DNA from: Helicoverpa zea
Lineage: Eukaryota; Arthropoda; Insecta; Lepidoptera; Noctuidae
Direction: 5' to 3'
NCBI RefSeq assembly: GCF_022581195.2
Contig: NC_061471.1
Coordinates: forward strand, 2,852,001 to 2,916,000
Length of the DNA: 64,000 bases
This document shows positions 1 through 11,076 of the stretch, in pieces; the first letter of the stretch is position 1; each line of letters opens with the position of its first letter. The notes under the pieces are model-generated. The model was not told the DNA's origin. It did not search any database and was given only the letters and a program-made list of their open reading frames with translations. The translations under genes were made by a program, and so were the position numbers.

Positions 1-62
1 AATGTTAACCTGGTAGGTGTGTTTACTTATGATTATGCTAGGTATAATTGCTTGTTTTCATG

Positions 63-276
63 TATACTCTATCCACGGAAGCAAGAGCTAAAAGGTAAAC
101 AAAGAATGACACTTTTTCAAGATGGCGGTATAACCCGACCGATGACAAAATCACAGATACTGCGAACATTTTACACAAAAATGTGACGTTTTGTCATCGG
201 TCGGGTTATACGGCCATCTTGAAAAAGTGTCATTCTTTGTTTACCTTTTAGCTCTTGCTTCCGTGGATAGAGTATA
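63..276. mobile_element. Near-perfect palindromic MITE (foldback)
   Basis: Two arms of 86 bp (65-150 and 189-274) are inverted copies of each other and differ at one base by my reading. They surround a loop of about 38 bp. The outer ends read TATACTCTATCCACGG and its reverse complement, so a TA target duplication of Tc1/mariner type is possible. There is no coding capacity. The element sits downstream of the last visible DRC7 exon, on the intron side. The superfamily is inferred only from the TA flanks. Confidence 0.8.
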
Positions 277-374
277 GTAGGAATGACTCAAAGAGAGATA
301 ATGGTGAACATTAGGGAGGTTAAAAAATCATTATGTTCAATACAATAATTAACGACTCGGAAATTATCATATCC

Positions 375-452
375 AAAGTTAATTTTATAGGGTTGCTAAC
401 AAAGTTAATTTTATAGAGTTGCTAACAAAGCTAATTTTATAGGCTTGCTAAC
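375..452. repeat. Tandem repeat, 3 x 26 bp
   Basis: Three consecutive 26-bp units (375-400, 401-426, 427-452) begin AAAGYTAATTTTATAG and end TTGCTAAC, differing at a few positions. A partial fourth unit (AAAG) follows. It lies in the DRC7 intron beyond the 609-794 exon. No function is visible. Confidence 0.9.
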
Positions 453-608
453 AAAGGTCTCCACTGAGGTAATAAGCTGTTATTTCAGCTTACGGGGGTC
501 AAAACTACATGCAAAACAATTGCCTACTTCTTTTCTAGTGACTCCAAACGGATTTTGTCCATTAGGAGTTTAAATTCTAACGTAATAGGTTTAAGTATTT
601 GGATTTAC

Positions 609-794
609 ATAATAATTCTCATTATTATAGACACTCTCAATGTGTTGGTACTGCTCCGCATTCAAAGGGTAGCCGTTCCCCTCGCTGGGCTCTATGAAGA
701 ACGGTTCCTCGACCCCCATGAACGGAGGCAACACCAGGATCCAGGCGTGAGTGCGCCAACCATCCATTTCATCTGGAGGGGGCTTTTCCAATTC
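609..794 (-). CDS. DRC7: DRC7 (dynein regulatory complex subunit 7), internal exon, most 3' seen
   Basis: DRC7 is a subunit of the nexin-dynein regulatory complex on axonemal doublet microtubules and is needed for sperm flagellar motility. Its Drosophila homologue is lobo. Read on the minus strand, the exon starts after a TTCTAG acceptor and ends before GTAAAT, giving 62 codons in phase 0. The peptide contains DGWRTHAWILVL, EEPFFIEPSEG and HIESVYNNENYYV. This matches the known DRC7 order of a W/H-containing strand, an F-F-I-D/E-P segment and an H/IES.(W/Y)N.+NYW segment. It follows the 1224-1385 exon in frame. The rest of the protein lies left of the window. The donor is the only GT before an in-frame stop. 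Confidence 0.9.
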
Positions 795-879
795 CTAGAA
801 AAAACAATCAAAACTTACTCTTAGACCTAGTCTGTTGAAAAGGAAACCAATTCAGTATAGTGTACTTAATCGTATCGCG

Positions 880-1051
880 TTTCCAAGAGAATTCTTCAAA
901 AGTCCGGGATAAAAACTATCCTATGTTCTTTCTCAAGGTCAACTCTTTCTCTGTACCAAATTTTATTAAAATCAGTTCAGTGGTTTAGACGTGAAAGCGT
1001 AACAGACAGACAGACAGACAGTTACTTTCGCATTTGTAATATTAGTAGGGA
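880..1051 (-). mobile_element. Non-autonomous Helitron fragment
   Basis: On the minus strand this begins TCCCTACTAATATTAC, the usual 5' end of a common lepidopteran Helitron family. It continues through a CTGT/CAGACAGAC stretch and the 'CACTGAACTGATTTTAA' segment found in these elements. The CTAG 3' terminus is not clear, so the left limit is approximate. It lies between two DRC7 exons. Confidence 0.65.
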
Positions 1052-1223
1052 TATAATTACTCTTCAGTTCTTTTTTGTTGAAGATACCTCTAGGAGCCTA
1101 GGTGTAGCAAAAACTTTTCAACATCTTCTTCTGACGGAAAGATTTGTTACTTTATGAAGAGTTAAAGTACAATTGCAAAATGCCAGAAGCTTTAGTGGTA
1201 GTGAAGGTGTTTAAGCCACTTAC

Positions 1224-1385
1224 AGCAATTTTCCTGCGCCTCTCATTCTCAACTTTGTCAATTTCTCCCTGAATCTTATCTGCCTCTTTGTTGTCCATCT
1301 CCTGGACGTACTTGGAGGTGAGGTCTGGTAGAGGCACCAGCTTGTAGCGAGGCTCTTCTTCTGGGGGTGGCGGTTCTTCCACTTT
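1224..1385 (-). CDS. DRC7: DRC7, internal exon
   Basis: This exon of 54 codons is flanked by a GATTACAG acceptor and a GTAAGT donor, both in phase 0. It encodes an acidic proline-rich start (KVEEPPPPEEEP), then RYKLVPLPDLTSKY, then a charged helical segment (EADKIQGEIDKVENERRRK). DRC7 proteins have the same arrangement: a KY.+KPP+DL.S+F motif followed by a lysine/glutamate coiled coil, placed between the transglutaminase-like region and the WILVL region. The 609-794 exon follows in frame. Confidence 0.9.
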
Positions 1386-1553
1386 CTGTAATCATAAGAC
1401 ACTAGTCAGAATATTTATTTTGAAAATTCGGGCGTGTTAGGTGAATAAAATCTGCTGCTCACGTAAAGGAAGAAGAAGTCTGTGTATTTTATTTATACTT
1501 ATCAAGGAAACGATTGTAGAATTATAAATTGGAATACAATTAACGCACTATGT

Positions 1554-2950
1554 CAATCAAATCAAATCAAATCTCTTTATTTTCAGGCTGCATAGGCCCA
1601 TAAATATATACCTTAAAGACTAACATACATAATATATTATACACACATTGTTAGTATATAAAAAACTTAAATCTATGTTAGTAACACTTCACTACGCACT
1701 ATGTCACTCCGTGCGGTTCTGTGGCACTTGTCCGCGGAAGCGACGGAACACCACGTCCTGTGGCCAGAAGTTCTCGTCCAACACGAGGTGCAGGAAACAC
1801 GTCGGCACTCGCACCACAAACGCCTTGAAGTTGGCGTTATGGCGCGACTCCAGCAGCTGCACTCTCGGGGCGTACTTCAGCTTCTGGCACACGTACTCTA
1901 CGATGTCCTCCGCCTTAGTGGTGTAGTGTAGGCGGGAGATGTACACCGGGGTGTTCGGCTTGGCGGCACGGATTTTGATGTTAGGCTCAATAGGGGCCGT
2001 GCCGCAGCGATTCTTGTTGGTTCGCTGACGGCGCTTCCTCCTTTGCACCATCACGAACCCATCATCATCAGCCCGATCCAGTCCCTTTACGGGCACAGGC
2101 TTCATTTTTGCACCAATTGTGCTTCCGGCGACGCTGTCATATTCTCGACGAACACCGTTAGGTTTCGCCGAGGCTGCAGAAACGAGCAGCTGATCGAGCG
2201 GTCGAGCGGCAGCGAGCGGAGGAGCCGCAGGGACGGGAGCGGGGCAGCGGGGCGCACGAGGCGCGTACTGTGCCGACTCAGCATTCGGCGGTGACAGCGG
2301 CGATGGCGACAAAACTGCTGACGCGAAACTTGCACCCGATACATCGAGGCACGCTCCGCGCCGCGTGTTCACGTTGCACGATGCATCCACAGGTGACCTA
2401 GTTACCGTTACCGATTTACGCAACTCGTTGACTTCGCTGCGCAAACTGGCGACGGTATTTTGGGATGCATCCAGCTGCTTCTGCATATCCGCTAAGCTAG
2501 CCTTAAGAAAGACTATGTCTTTCAACAGGCACGTAACGTCGACGTGGTCGAATGTCACGGGAGGGAGCTTACTCAGGTCCTTCACCACAAACGTCGGCAC
2601 GTCGTCAGGGTCGGTCTCTTTAAGTAGCGTGATGATGTCTTGTATACTCTTCTTTGTCCCGTCACGCCGGCGGGACACCATCTGGTCGCTCTTGTTGAGC
2701 AACCGGTACAGCAGCTGCTTTGCAGCAGCGACGTCATCCTCGCTGAAATTCGACGCGCAGATCTGGACAGCGGACACCTCGTCCATCACGTCCAGCTTCT
2801 GCTGCAGGAAAGCCAGCAGCTCATTCGCCACAAGTTGTTCACTCATGGCGACTATAATCTCTAGCAACGGCTCGCGCCGCGCTTATACCTAATACTTTTA
2901 TAAAATATTAGACGCGTAAGCAACACGACTGCATCGAATCGCTGCTATTA
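1554..2950 (-). mobile_element. ORF1-only (half-LINE-like) retroelement in a DRC7 intron
   Basis: The minus strand reads: short GC-rich leader, one long ORF (1704-2846), about 140 bp of 3' UTR containing ATGGGCCTATGCAGCCTG, then AAATAAAGA and a (GATTT)n tail ending near 1554. No reverse transcriptase follows ORF1. A second copy at 27.2-27.8 kb has the same ORF1-UTR-tail order. The element lies in the intron between the 3171 and 1385 exons, in the same orientation as DRC7. The 5' limit is approximate and I found no clear target duplication. Confidence 0.75.
1704..2846 (-). CDS. LINE ORF1-type RNA-binding protein (380 aa, intact)
   Basis: I chose the ATG at 2846 (MSEQLVANELL). Upstream codons in frame are open, but no other ATG is seen. 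The N-terminus (about 1-60) has the ELLAFLQQKLD...SEDDVAAAKQLLYRLL pattern common in invertebrate LINE ORF1 proteins, then DVPTFVVKDLSKLPP (83-97). A predicted coiled coil spans about 106-144. A Pro/Ala-rich linker lies around 175-235, followed by DDGFVMVQRRKRRQR. An RRM-like C-terminal domain runs from about 300 to 372 and ends FWPQDVVFRRFRG. By family analogy it would bind element RNA as a chaperone. The frame is undamaged over 380 codons, which suggests recent insertion or selection. It could instead be a domesticated single-exon gene. It is coloured by high GC in the linker. Confidence 0.8.
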   Translation of the reverse strand: MSEQLVANELLAFLQQKLDVMDEVSAVQICASNFSEDDVAAAKQLLYRLLNKSDQMVSRRRDGTKKSIQDIITLLKETDPDDVPTFVVKDLSKLPPVTFDHVDVTCLLKDIVFLKASLADMQKQLDASQNTVASLRSEVNELRKSVTVTRSPVDASCNVNTRRGACLDVSGASFASAVLSPSPLSPPNAESAQYAPRAPRCPAPVPAAPPLAAARPLDQLLVSAASAKPNGVRREYDSVAGSTIGAKMKPVPVKGLDRADDDGFVMVQRRKRRQRTNKNRCGTAPIEPNIKIRAAKPNTPVYISRLHYTTKAEDIVEYVCQKLKYAPRVQLLESRHNANFKAFVVRVPTCFLHLVLDENFWPQDVVFRRFRGQVPQNRTE

Positions 2951-3170
2951 TAGTACGAGACTGCAATCAATGCAAGAATCATTAAAATATAAAACGCTGT
3001 CTGCTAAGGAAAACTTCTTTTGTATTTATGTTTTCTAGAACATATTCGTATTATTGTGAGTAACATAGCAAAGTCAAAGTTCCTAGTAAAGTAAAAAGCT
3101 TAATCACAAACCTTAAAAATTGTTGGTAGCTAAAACTATTTGAAACGCGTCTTCATTCTAAGCTCCTTAC

Positions 3171-3365
3171 CTCATTCTCATCAGGTATCTCAGGACAGAT
3201 AGTGCGGTATCTGATGGCCATGCAGACATCCCGCGTGGCGCAGCCCACCACCACGTAGGCATCATACCCAGCGCCGATGAGCCAGGATACGAGGACATGT
3301 GCCAGCTCGAAAGGGTTCGCGCTGCGCCGGACGATCGCCGTGTAGGGGGATATTAGACGTTCGGG
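3171..3365 (-). CDS. DRC7: DRC7, internal exon (transglutaminase-like region)
   Basis: On the minus strand the exon follows a TTTTCCTCAG acceptor and ends at GTAAGG. It has 65 codons and is phase 0 at both ends. The peptide runs PERLISPYTAIVRR, then NPFELAHVLVSWLIGAGYDAY, then VVVGCATRDVCM and TICPEIPDENE. DRC7 proteins have the same stretch: a cysteine-region helix, then L.G.GYDAY.V.GY...LC and T+..CP. It lies directly upstream of the 1224-1385 exon in transcript order. Earlier exons should lie at higher coordinates, but I could not identify them in this window. Confidence 0.93.
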
Positions 3366-3740
3366 CTGAGGAAAATGTGTAATAATGAGTTTATTATTTT
3401 AATTGGCTCTACTGGGCCTAGATTATTACAGTCCCGTGCTTGATCGTGATTGAAAACATATGGAATGCAAATAAATCAGGAAAGTAGAGACATATTAAGT
3501 ATGCTACGAAGATTAAGGCTTTTCATCTAAAGAAAAGAAGCTTCAACACACCCCGCTAGGGGCAAGAAAACGACACATGACTGAGCTTATGAATTTACAA
3601 CTTTATTTCTATATTCGAAAACAATAACTGCATTTGTTTTCCTTGAAATCTGAAGATTCCTGTCATTTTTCTTTGCCAAGGCTGTAAGCCCGAATGTACC
3701 TTTGTGAGAATGTAGGTACATCAGTAAAAACAACCAATAA

Positions 3741-4161
3741 GGCGATTATCACACTGCCCCGCATGATGCAGCGTAGTGCGTGGATGCGTTTTTTTCCGTT
3801 GTATGGAAATATCTCCGTTTGTATGGAAAACACGCATAGTCCAACACACTGAAAATGCATCCACGCGCGTTCATGCGGATCACGCACATACATGCGGAGA
3901 AACACGCACCCCCGCGCGTAGGTGCGGGGCGAGACGCAAGGTATGGCACACTGAATCCCGCAATGCCGCGCGTGATTTTGAATGGGCGTGACGTGTATAT
4001 TTGAAAATGGAACTCGCTGTGCGTGAATTTACAAAACGCACTTACGCGCGTGAGTGCGTGAAAAACCCGCACGATGATGCAGATCTGCACTCCCGCAGGA
4101 ACGCGCGTACGTGCGTCGACACGCAAGATGCAGCGTGATGCGGGGCAGTGTGAAGATCACC
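3741..4161. mobile_element. 421-bp MITE, PIF/Harbinger-like, copy 1
   Basis: The ends are GGCGATTATCACACTGCCCC and the inverse of GGTGATCTTCACACTGCCCC. The flanking TAA on both sides is a 3-bp target duplication, as expected for PIF/Harbinger. The interior is full of GCGCGT/ACGCGC words. The copy at 24307-24727 has the same length and differs at only two bases by my comparison (4051 t/c and 4110 c/g region). The 125-codon open frame inside is not a gene. Confidence 0.88.
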
Positions 4162-4649
4162 TAATAACGATAAGTAAAAAAAAATTATAAGAACAATTGC
4201 GTTGGTAAAATCTAGATGTCGCTACTTGCAATATCAAGTATACTGAAAGATTAGAATCCCTTACACCACACAAGCTCGTAAGTGCTTACAGAGAAGTCTA
4301 TCTGATTATTCGCGTACATCATAGATGGCGCTGTACGTATGGAAATTCTGTAGACTGTTGGTATATTTAATTTATTCAGGAAAACCTTGATAAAAATAAT
4401 AGAGCAGGCTACTTCTCGCGATCTGACTGCACCTGGGTCGTTTTAAAAACTAGATCCGAGAGAAAAATAAAACATGTGTTATTAAAAATACATACTTAGT
4501 TTTTATGAATCTAACAGTGACTTCATATTTTTCCGCGTAAAACATGTTGACAGATAAGTGTAAATCCAGGCAAAATACATAACGTAGGCACAACAATATA
4601 CGAATTTGTACTTTTTCATGATTGTGATACAATATCTAATTATTAGATA

Positions 4650-4809
4650 CTAGCCATTTTCCCGCGGTTTCACCCGCGTCCCGTGGGAACTACTGCTCGC
4701 ACCAGGATAAAATATAGCCTATGTTACTCGCAGATAATATAGCTTTTGAGTTTATCCATTACAACCAAACAAACAAACAAAGTTTTCCTCTTTATAATAT
4801 TAGTATAGA
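4650..4809 (-). mobile_element. Short non-autonomous Helitron
   Basis: On the minus strand it starts TCTATACTAATATTATAAAG after an A-rich flank and ends CTAG followed by T, as Helitrons inserted between A and T do. It contains the family segments for 'AACATAGGCTATATTTTATC' and a GC-rich subterminal hairpin (CCCGCGGTTTCACCCGCG on the plus strand). It has no coding capacity. Confidence 0.8.
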
Positions 4810-5553
4810 AAATTAAAAAGGCGAATTTCAAAAAAAGGAAAACAACATAACTTAAATGAAAACCAATCGCCCATAAAATGTCTGACAAGAAAAAAAACAC
4901 CAAACAAATCTTTGTAGGAAAGTTGCGAGAAAAAAGGTAAGTTCCCACGGTTATTATTGTTAGAATCATAAACGTTCGGGGGAGGGGTGCTCCCCACTCG
5001 CCCACAAATTGAATCTAAAGTTGAGGGAAACAAAGTCCGTATTCGCAACTTTTGCGACTAACTTTCACTTTTCGTTGGAAAACTTTTCAGCACTTTCGCT
5101 TTCATTTTTTATTTTTCCTATTCGCTTTTACATTTTATTGTTGTTCGTAGTTGCATGTAATAGTTTGAACTGTGTAAAGTTTTGCGTCGCACTTGTATAT
5201 AGTAATACACAGTCTGCACCTTTTGCTGAAAAATTCATCTGGGTAGGATGTCTAATGAGACTATAATTTCGAAACACTGAAATGTATTGTTCATAGAGTA
5301 AATTAGGTTAAGTATGTATGCCACATGTATCTTTATTTCAAATCTTAGTCGTACTTATAGATAAGAGCTCTTGGTGTTTATGATCTTCTAGATTCTCACT
5401 CACATAATCATACCTGAGTCTTCGTAAAATAAAAGTATTGCAAGTATTGTATATAAATAGATTGACTAGAACTTGAAATTGATGATAACATACGTAGTTG
5501 AAAATGTATCCAAAAGTCTGAAAGTTTGAACACGTGTACTACGGGTTACAAGT

Positions 5554-5748
5554 CTTACAGCCAGTTTCTTCATCAAAAGTTAAAGCCAAAGTAAAAGTCA
5601 AAGTAATGTCTAAAGTAAAAGTAACGGTCAAATTCAATTTTTCTATTAGTTTTGCTGTCACTTTAGCCCTGAAAAAACGTATTTGACCGTTACTTTTACT
5701 TTAGACATTACTTTAACTTTAACTTTTGATGAAGAAACTGGCCGTTAG
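5554..5748. mobile_element. Palindromic MITE made of AAAGTN words, copy 1
   Basis: The terminal inverted repeats are about 32 bp, beginning TTACAGCCAGTTTCTTCATC on the left and ending in the inverse (GATGAAGAAACTGGCCGTTAG). The arms extend inward through imperfect AAAGT-type repeats to a central loop, so the whole element folds. A second copy is at 48209-48402. No clear target duplication was found. Confidence 0.85.
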
Positions 5749-8700
5749 TTGGCTTTCATTGCCTAACCCATCCTGAAATGTTTAGGGGGTATGTACTTAA
5801 TATTACAAACAACTTTAAAACAAAAACCGAGGGTCCTCGAAAATTTTCTTCACGCAAAATTAGATCAAATCTAATTCCGTTAAGAGGAGTACTTAACAAT
5901 ACAGGTTTCAGGATGCGGGGGAGTTTGATCGGGACAGATTAAATGTAGCGGAAAGTCGCGAGATCAACGTGGATGGTGACTGATGACGATGCGTCACGGG
6001 TCCCGCCGATGGTAGGGAGAGAGAACAATGGACTAGATGACCAGAGGTTTTGAATGATAATGCTGGTTGAATATAGTAAGTACAGTTGTGGTTTGGAGGT
6101 TATTGAGTGTGTGGTGTTCGCGGTTCAGTATTACAGTAATGTTGAACGCCCATATATCGGACGGAGTCAAGGAGCCGAAAGCGGCGAACGCGCCGAATGA
6201 AAACTTTCAGTCGCGTCAGATCTGGAAACGTCATCGTCATCAAAACTTTGTGTAATATCTGTGATTCTTCAGATTCGAACAATCCGACCGATTCGATGTA
6301 TGCAAGGCATAAGATTTCACAAAGAATTCTAATTCTTCATTTCCTACGGCGTGTTCGGTTCTGAAAGGTGGTAGGACCAATGATTTTTGACCAAGTTAGT
6401 AAAGTTAATTTACCTTTTTTTTTAAACAATTTGTCTAAAAGAGTATCAGAGTCAGGAGCCCACATCGTTGTGCCCGATGTTGCAAACATGTTTCTTTGTG
6501 TGAATTTGTAAGTTGTAGTTGCGTATTATGACTTCTATGCGGCATTAAGTTAGAGCCGACTTTACTTCATATCGCGAAAAATGATTTTTTACTTTGACTT
6601 TATCAGACTTTTCATAAACCAATAGAAAAGTTGACAACTTAAAAAAAAAATATTCAGCTTCGAACCTCAACACGATAGAGTACTCACACAAAGAAAGTAA
6701 GGCTTCAACTCTAAACAGGCACAACAAAATAAAACATAAGCACCGTTCCTTTAGTTCAGCCAACCTAATTAGCAAAGCTATTTACCAATTAACATAGTTC
6801 AAACAATCTACTACAACGGAGCATGAAAACAATGTCAGCCTCCACAAACAGTGAATAAGAAATGGACGTACACAGACGATACAGAGATACAGAGGGCAGG
6901 GCACACAGTACATATAATATTCAGTTCAAAAGCGCAGCCTCGGGTGTACCGCACTAGTAGGTAGATAGAGGTGCGCACGTACGCCTGCACGTTCTATAGC
7001 CAGTGCAAATTAGACCATGCCACGTCCCTCGCTTTGAGTCGCGCTTGACCAAGCGTTATTCGGATTTCGAACAAGACGCCCACCGCACTAGGGCTGCGCC
7101 ATGTCCGCCTGCTCCCGGTGTCGATAGTCAGTATCGATTCGGGGGGCTCGCGGCTGCCGACGCGTAGAGACGCCACTCATGCGAGACCGTACTGTGACTC
7201 TAATTGAATACGCTGTGCCGGTGTCGATATCGATAGTCGATAATTTATTTATTTTTGTGGGATTATTTGTTTTCTTCATTTAAAATTATCAAAACAACGA
7301 CGTCAATGTAACAAAGAAAAATTGTATCTAATTTCTTTACAGCTAAAATATCTACTGCTGATTGCAGTAACCACTAAAAAGGATAACATCCCACCCTTTT
7401 AACTTAAGTTGATATCGTAAAGTAGATTTTCTGAAATCACACCCACAAATAAAACAAAACACCCCTTTCACGTAACATAAACATACGACATAAAAGACCA
7501 CATCCTCCGGTCCACGGGTAGTGCACAGTACGGTATTTTTTATCGACAAATAAAACTAAACACATTGATAAAGGAGCGCCGCGCGGGGGCGCTCTCCAAG
7601 AACGGCAGTCCGCGCGAGTGATTTGCGCCACCCGCCGCCTAGCGGTCGCGACGATGTAGGGGTGACCCAGCCTTACGACAGTTTATCGACATCGATATTA
7701 CGCTTAATTATTTAGGCAGGCAAATTTTTCGTTGAGGTGGGTCAAGTTATATAGATAAGGATTAGGGAGAGAGGTTACTGTTGTTTGCATTGCAATGCTG
7801 ATGTAGTTTATTGTTTGCTTGTTTAATTTAAAGTACAGTATAATAAGTTAATAAATGTATATGTCGATATTGGCAGAAAAGTGAACAGACTGCGTTCGGC
7901 TATCGACGGCTCACGGGTTGTTTAAACGTGTCAGTTCCATTGTCAACAGGGGCTCGTTTCCCAGGCCGGAGCACTTGGTCGTGCGCAAACAAAGGAGTGT
8001 TTTTGTCGCGAGCGGCGGGTGGGCGCCGCGAGTGTTGTCCGTGGCGACGAGCGGCCGCGGGCGTCGGGCCGGCCGCGGGTCGATATCGCTCGAGATCTGT
8101 CGGCCTACGCGCCCGCCTCGCCGGCCATTTGCCTACCTCGACGCCTCGGGCTCGTGTGTACATAACCCGCCACCCACCACCCTGGCCGATACTCCCCCGC
8201 AGATTACCGCCTACAAAGCAAACTTCATTGGTACGTGCATGCAATATGCGCAAGGAGCAGGCCCGAATTGCACCTCGGACGGCCACCCGCCCAGATTGCT
8301 TTGATATCCTAGTCGTCCCGTATATAGGCCATTGCATCTCGAATCTTGGTTAAAGGCTACTCTATTTCAAACACTGTTTCACTACATAGCGCTCTCGCAA
8401 TCGCGTTAATTACTCAGAAGATGGGAACGGTATTACCTAGCGTTGCCTACGGGATGTTTCTGTCAGAGCCATTCAAACTAAGACGTGTATAATGTTTCAT
8501 CTGTTTTGCATATGAAGGCATTACTGAGAGCCCGAGTACCTATGTTATCTATATCTGTTATAAGAAGAAGGATACCTACATACTTATAGATTTTCTGCTC
8601 TCGGAACTACTTTTCAAAGTTCAAGATCGGGGTAATCAACAAGTGTGTGATGCCAAAGAATATTTTTATTTGCATGAAATATTATATTTGATTAGTATAT

Positions 8701-10896
8701 TTTTTTAATCTTGTTAAGAGGAGGTATACAAAATTTAGGTATTCATTATCCTCAAAACTATTTACAAAAAGTGTTATTTCAACAAACAAAAACACCGCCG
8801 ATCACAACCCCAAAATGGAGGCGCCAAGAGGTACAAAAATATGCACTCAAAACAAACACATATACTTGTCATCTTTAAAAAAATAAGTATGGGGCTAGCA
8901 GTAAGTTTCAATTTGAAAGCCGGGGAGTGCCGTAAATCGGCCAAGTGCAGTGGCTGCGCCCTCCCGCCCTCTGAAAGAGGGAAAGTTCACATTTGCATAT
9001 TGGCCTCGGTTCTGGCGCCCGACAAGTTTTGCGACGAAGTTTGTTCAATTGCGAGGCAACTGATCACTGTTGCCAAGTCCGCGCTAATAAACTAATTTGT
9101 ATGGACTTCCGTTTTTTGGAAAAAAACAAAACAATATTTTTTTGACTTGGTTTAAAATATATTTTTTTGTTTGTGAAGTTTTTCAAGTAGGTAATTAGAT
9201 AGGTTTCTAATTTATTTTAATTAATCTCATGAATAGTTCCGACTGTAATCATGGACCTAACGTAGGTCGTCTTCGTATTACGATTTTTAATCATTGGCTA
9301 ATTTAGCTAATTGACATTACGTATAATATACCTACTTAGATATGTATTCCCATAATTATTTTCTTCTGGAGCATCGACTGTAGGCTATAGTGACAAAAGT
9401 TGAGAATATTATACAGATGTTATATAAGTCACATTAAATCACATATTGTTAGCAGTTATTTAAAAGCAAAATTTTATACAAGAACATGTTTCAGAGCATT
9501 TTACTACATTATCTATCTACTTGATTACAAATAAGACATTATTCATATCGTTTAATTAAATAAGCTCGATTTAACGCTCTCGCTAATGAGCTCTTTATCG
9601 TTGATTCACGTAACACAAAGAAACATCCCTACATTAAACAAATTGGGATCCGCGAAAAAAAAAATTAACGAGAAAACTCACTCCCCACAATAAACAGACC
9701 GAAAAACAAACAATAAAGAGTGAATGAAATGAGTACGAGAACTGAATGTGAATGAATGGGGCACATCGAGCATCGAGCCGGGTGTCGGTGCCCGCGAATA
9801 TTTTAGGGTATTTCAATAAAGGCGACATCTTTAATCTAGGGTTGGGGTAGGGGCATAAATCTTGCAGGTCCGGAGTCCGGGCGAGTTTTGAATCATTTAG
9901 CGCGGTGCGGCCGCGGGGCGCGACTTCCGTCCGGCACGTGCTGACCGCCCCCCGCGCGCCCGCCACATCCCCGCGCCCCGTGCTGCGCGTCTGTCTTGTC
10001 GAGACAAAGGGGCGCCAGTGTTGTGACTAAGCTCGCTTATCGATGAAAATTTGTAATGGCAAATAATTTTATTTTATAACATGTATGATTATACTTATTC
10101 GATACACCTAAGTTATTTTAAAACTTAGACAATATAGGTAAGGTAAAAATACATTTTGAGACAATGCCGCAAAATACATGACATGGTTTAATGTTTGGGA
10201 AAAGAGAATTGAGAATGTATTCTGAAGCATAGAATATTATGATGTATCATTAATACGTTTGTTGAAAATCAAACTGAAAACCTTGCTCTGTGAATATTTT
10301 TATTTCGAGATTTCTTGATATTTTTAGAATATCTTTGTACCGTGAGCTTTCGCTACATTAAATATCGAAATGCCTTTATCGACATTGCATGTTAGGCGAG
10401 GGTTCCGATCCCCATCCCTACCGCACGACGTCCGAGCCGCCTCTAATTTGAATTCACGGAGACTCCGCGACCGTCCGCCGCGTCGGGCGCGGCCGCCTTA
10501 ATGAATCGCGAGGGGGTGTGGGGGGACCACCCTCACCCACCGGGGGGCGATCGGACGGCCACCGCATCCTCCGCGCGGATAAGTGACGCCCGTGTTGCTC
10601 CGTACATAGGTACGCCTTATGTATTGCGGCACATAGCGGCCGGCCTGTACCTACGTAACGCTCGCCAGGAGAAGGGGACTTCTGGGCCCAGCAGTTAACT
10701 ACCTGAAATATGTATTAAAAAAACCGTTACATTTTTTTAAATAAAATCACAAAATATGGTACCAGGATTCTACCCAGGAAGAGAGAAAACTTAAATTAAG
10801 ATAATAAGACTAAATAATCGATTAAATAATGCCTGAAATGCCTGAATTACTAGTAATCTACTGTATTTTTATTCCGGCAACACTTGTTGGTGGCAT
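5749..10896. other. Gene-free stretch with CpG-rich islands
   Basis: I see no convincing gene. The stretch alternates AT-rich DNA with CpG-rich single-copy-looking islands at about 6950-7200, 7560-7660, 7890-8345, 8920-9060, 9890-10020 and 10390-10690. Open frames in the islands (for example 7918-8353 on both strands) overlap in several frames with no domain, as expected from GC-rich DNA. A TATCGATA octamer is at 7228-7235. The islands could be regulatory elements; this is inference. Confidence 0.5.
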
Positions 10897-10921
10897 GCGT
10901 CTGTCACTGACTGACAGATGC
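10897..10921. repeat. Small hairpin upstream of the transposase gene
   Basis: GCGTCTGTCA and TGACAGATGC form a 10-bp stem with one mismatch around a 5-bp loop. It lies about 155 bp before the transposase start codon. It could be a binding site or part of an element end. There is no direct evidence for either. Confidence 0.4.
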
Positions 10922-11076
10922 ACTCGTTTGTTTTCTTTCATTCTGAGTGCGCACATATTTTCCTGGTTTTACTATTTAAACCCACGACCTTGGCTTTTCG
11001 ACGGATCTTGCTACTCTGAATTACCTGGCTCTCGATTTTGGACAACTGTTACGCCTATCGATTGGATATCGACGAC

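Noticed and set aside
2043..2892. Plus-strand open frames opposite the ORF1 gene (up to 175 codons)
   Set aside because: They are antisense shadows of the GC-rich 1704-2846 coding region.
3749..4126. 125-codon open frame on the minus strand, also at 24315-24692
   Set aside because: It lies wholly inside the 421-bp MITE and is repeated with it. The GCGCGT-rich composition explains the lack of stops.
7900..8353. Three overlapping open frames of 128-145 codons
   Set aside because: All lie in a CpG-rich island on both strands. No start context, splice sites or recognisable domain was seen.
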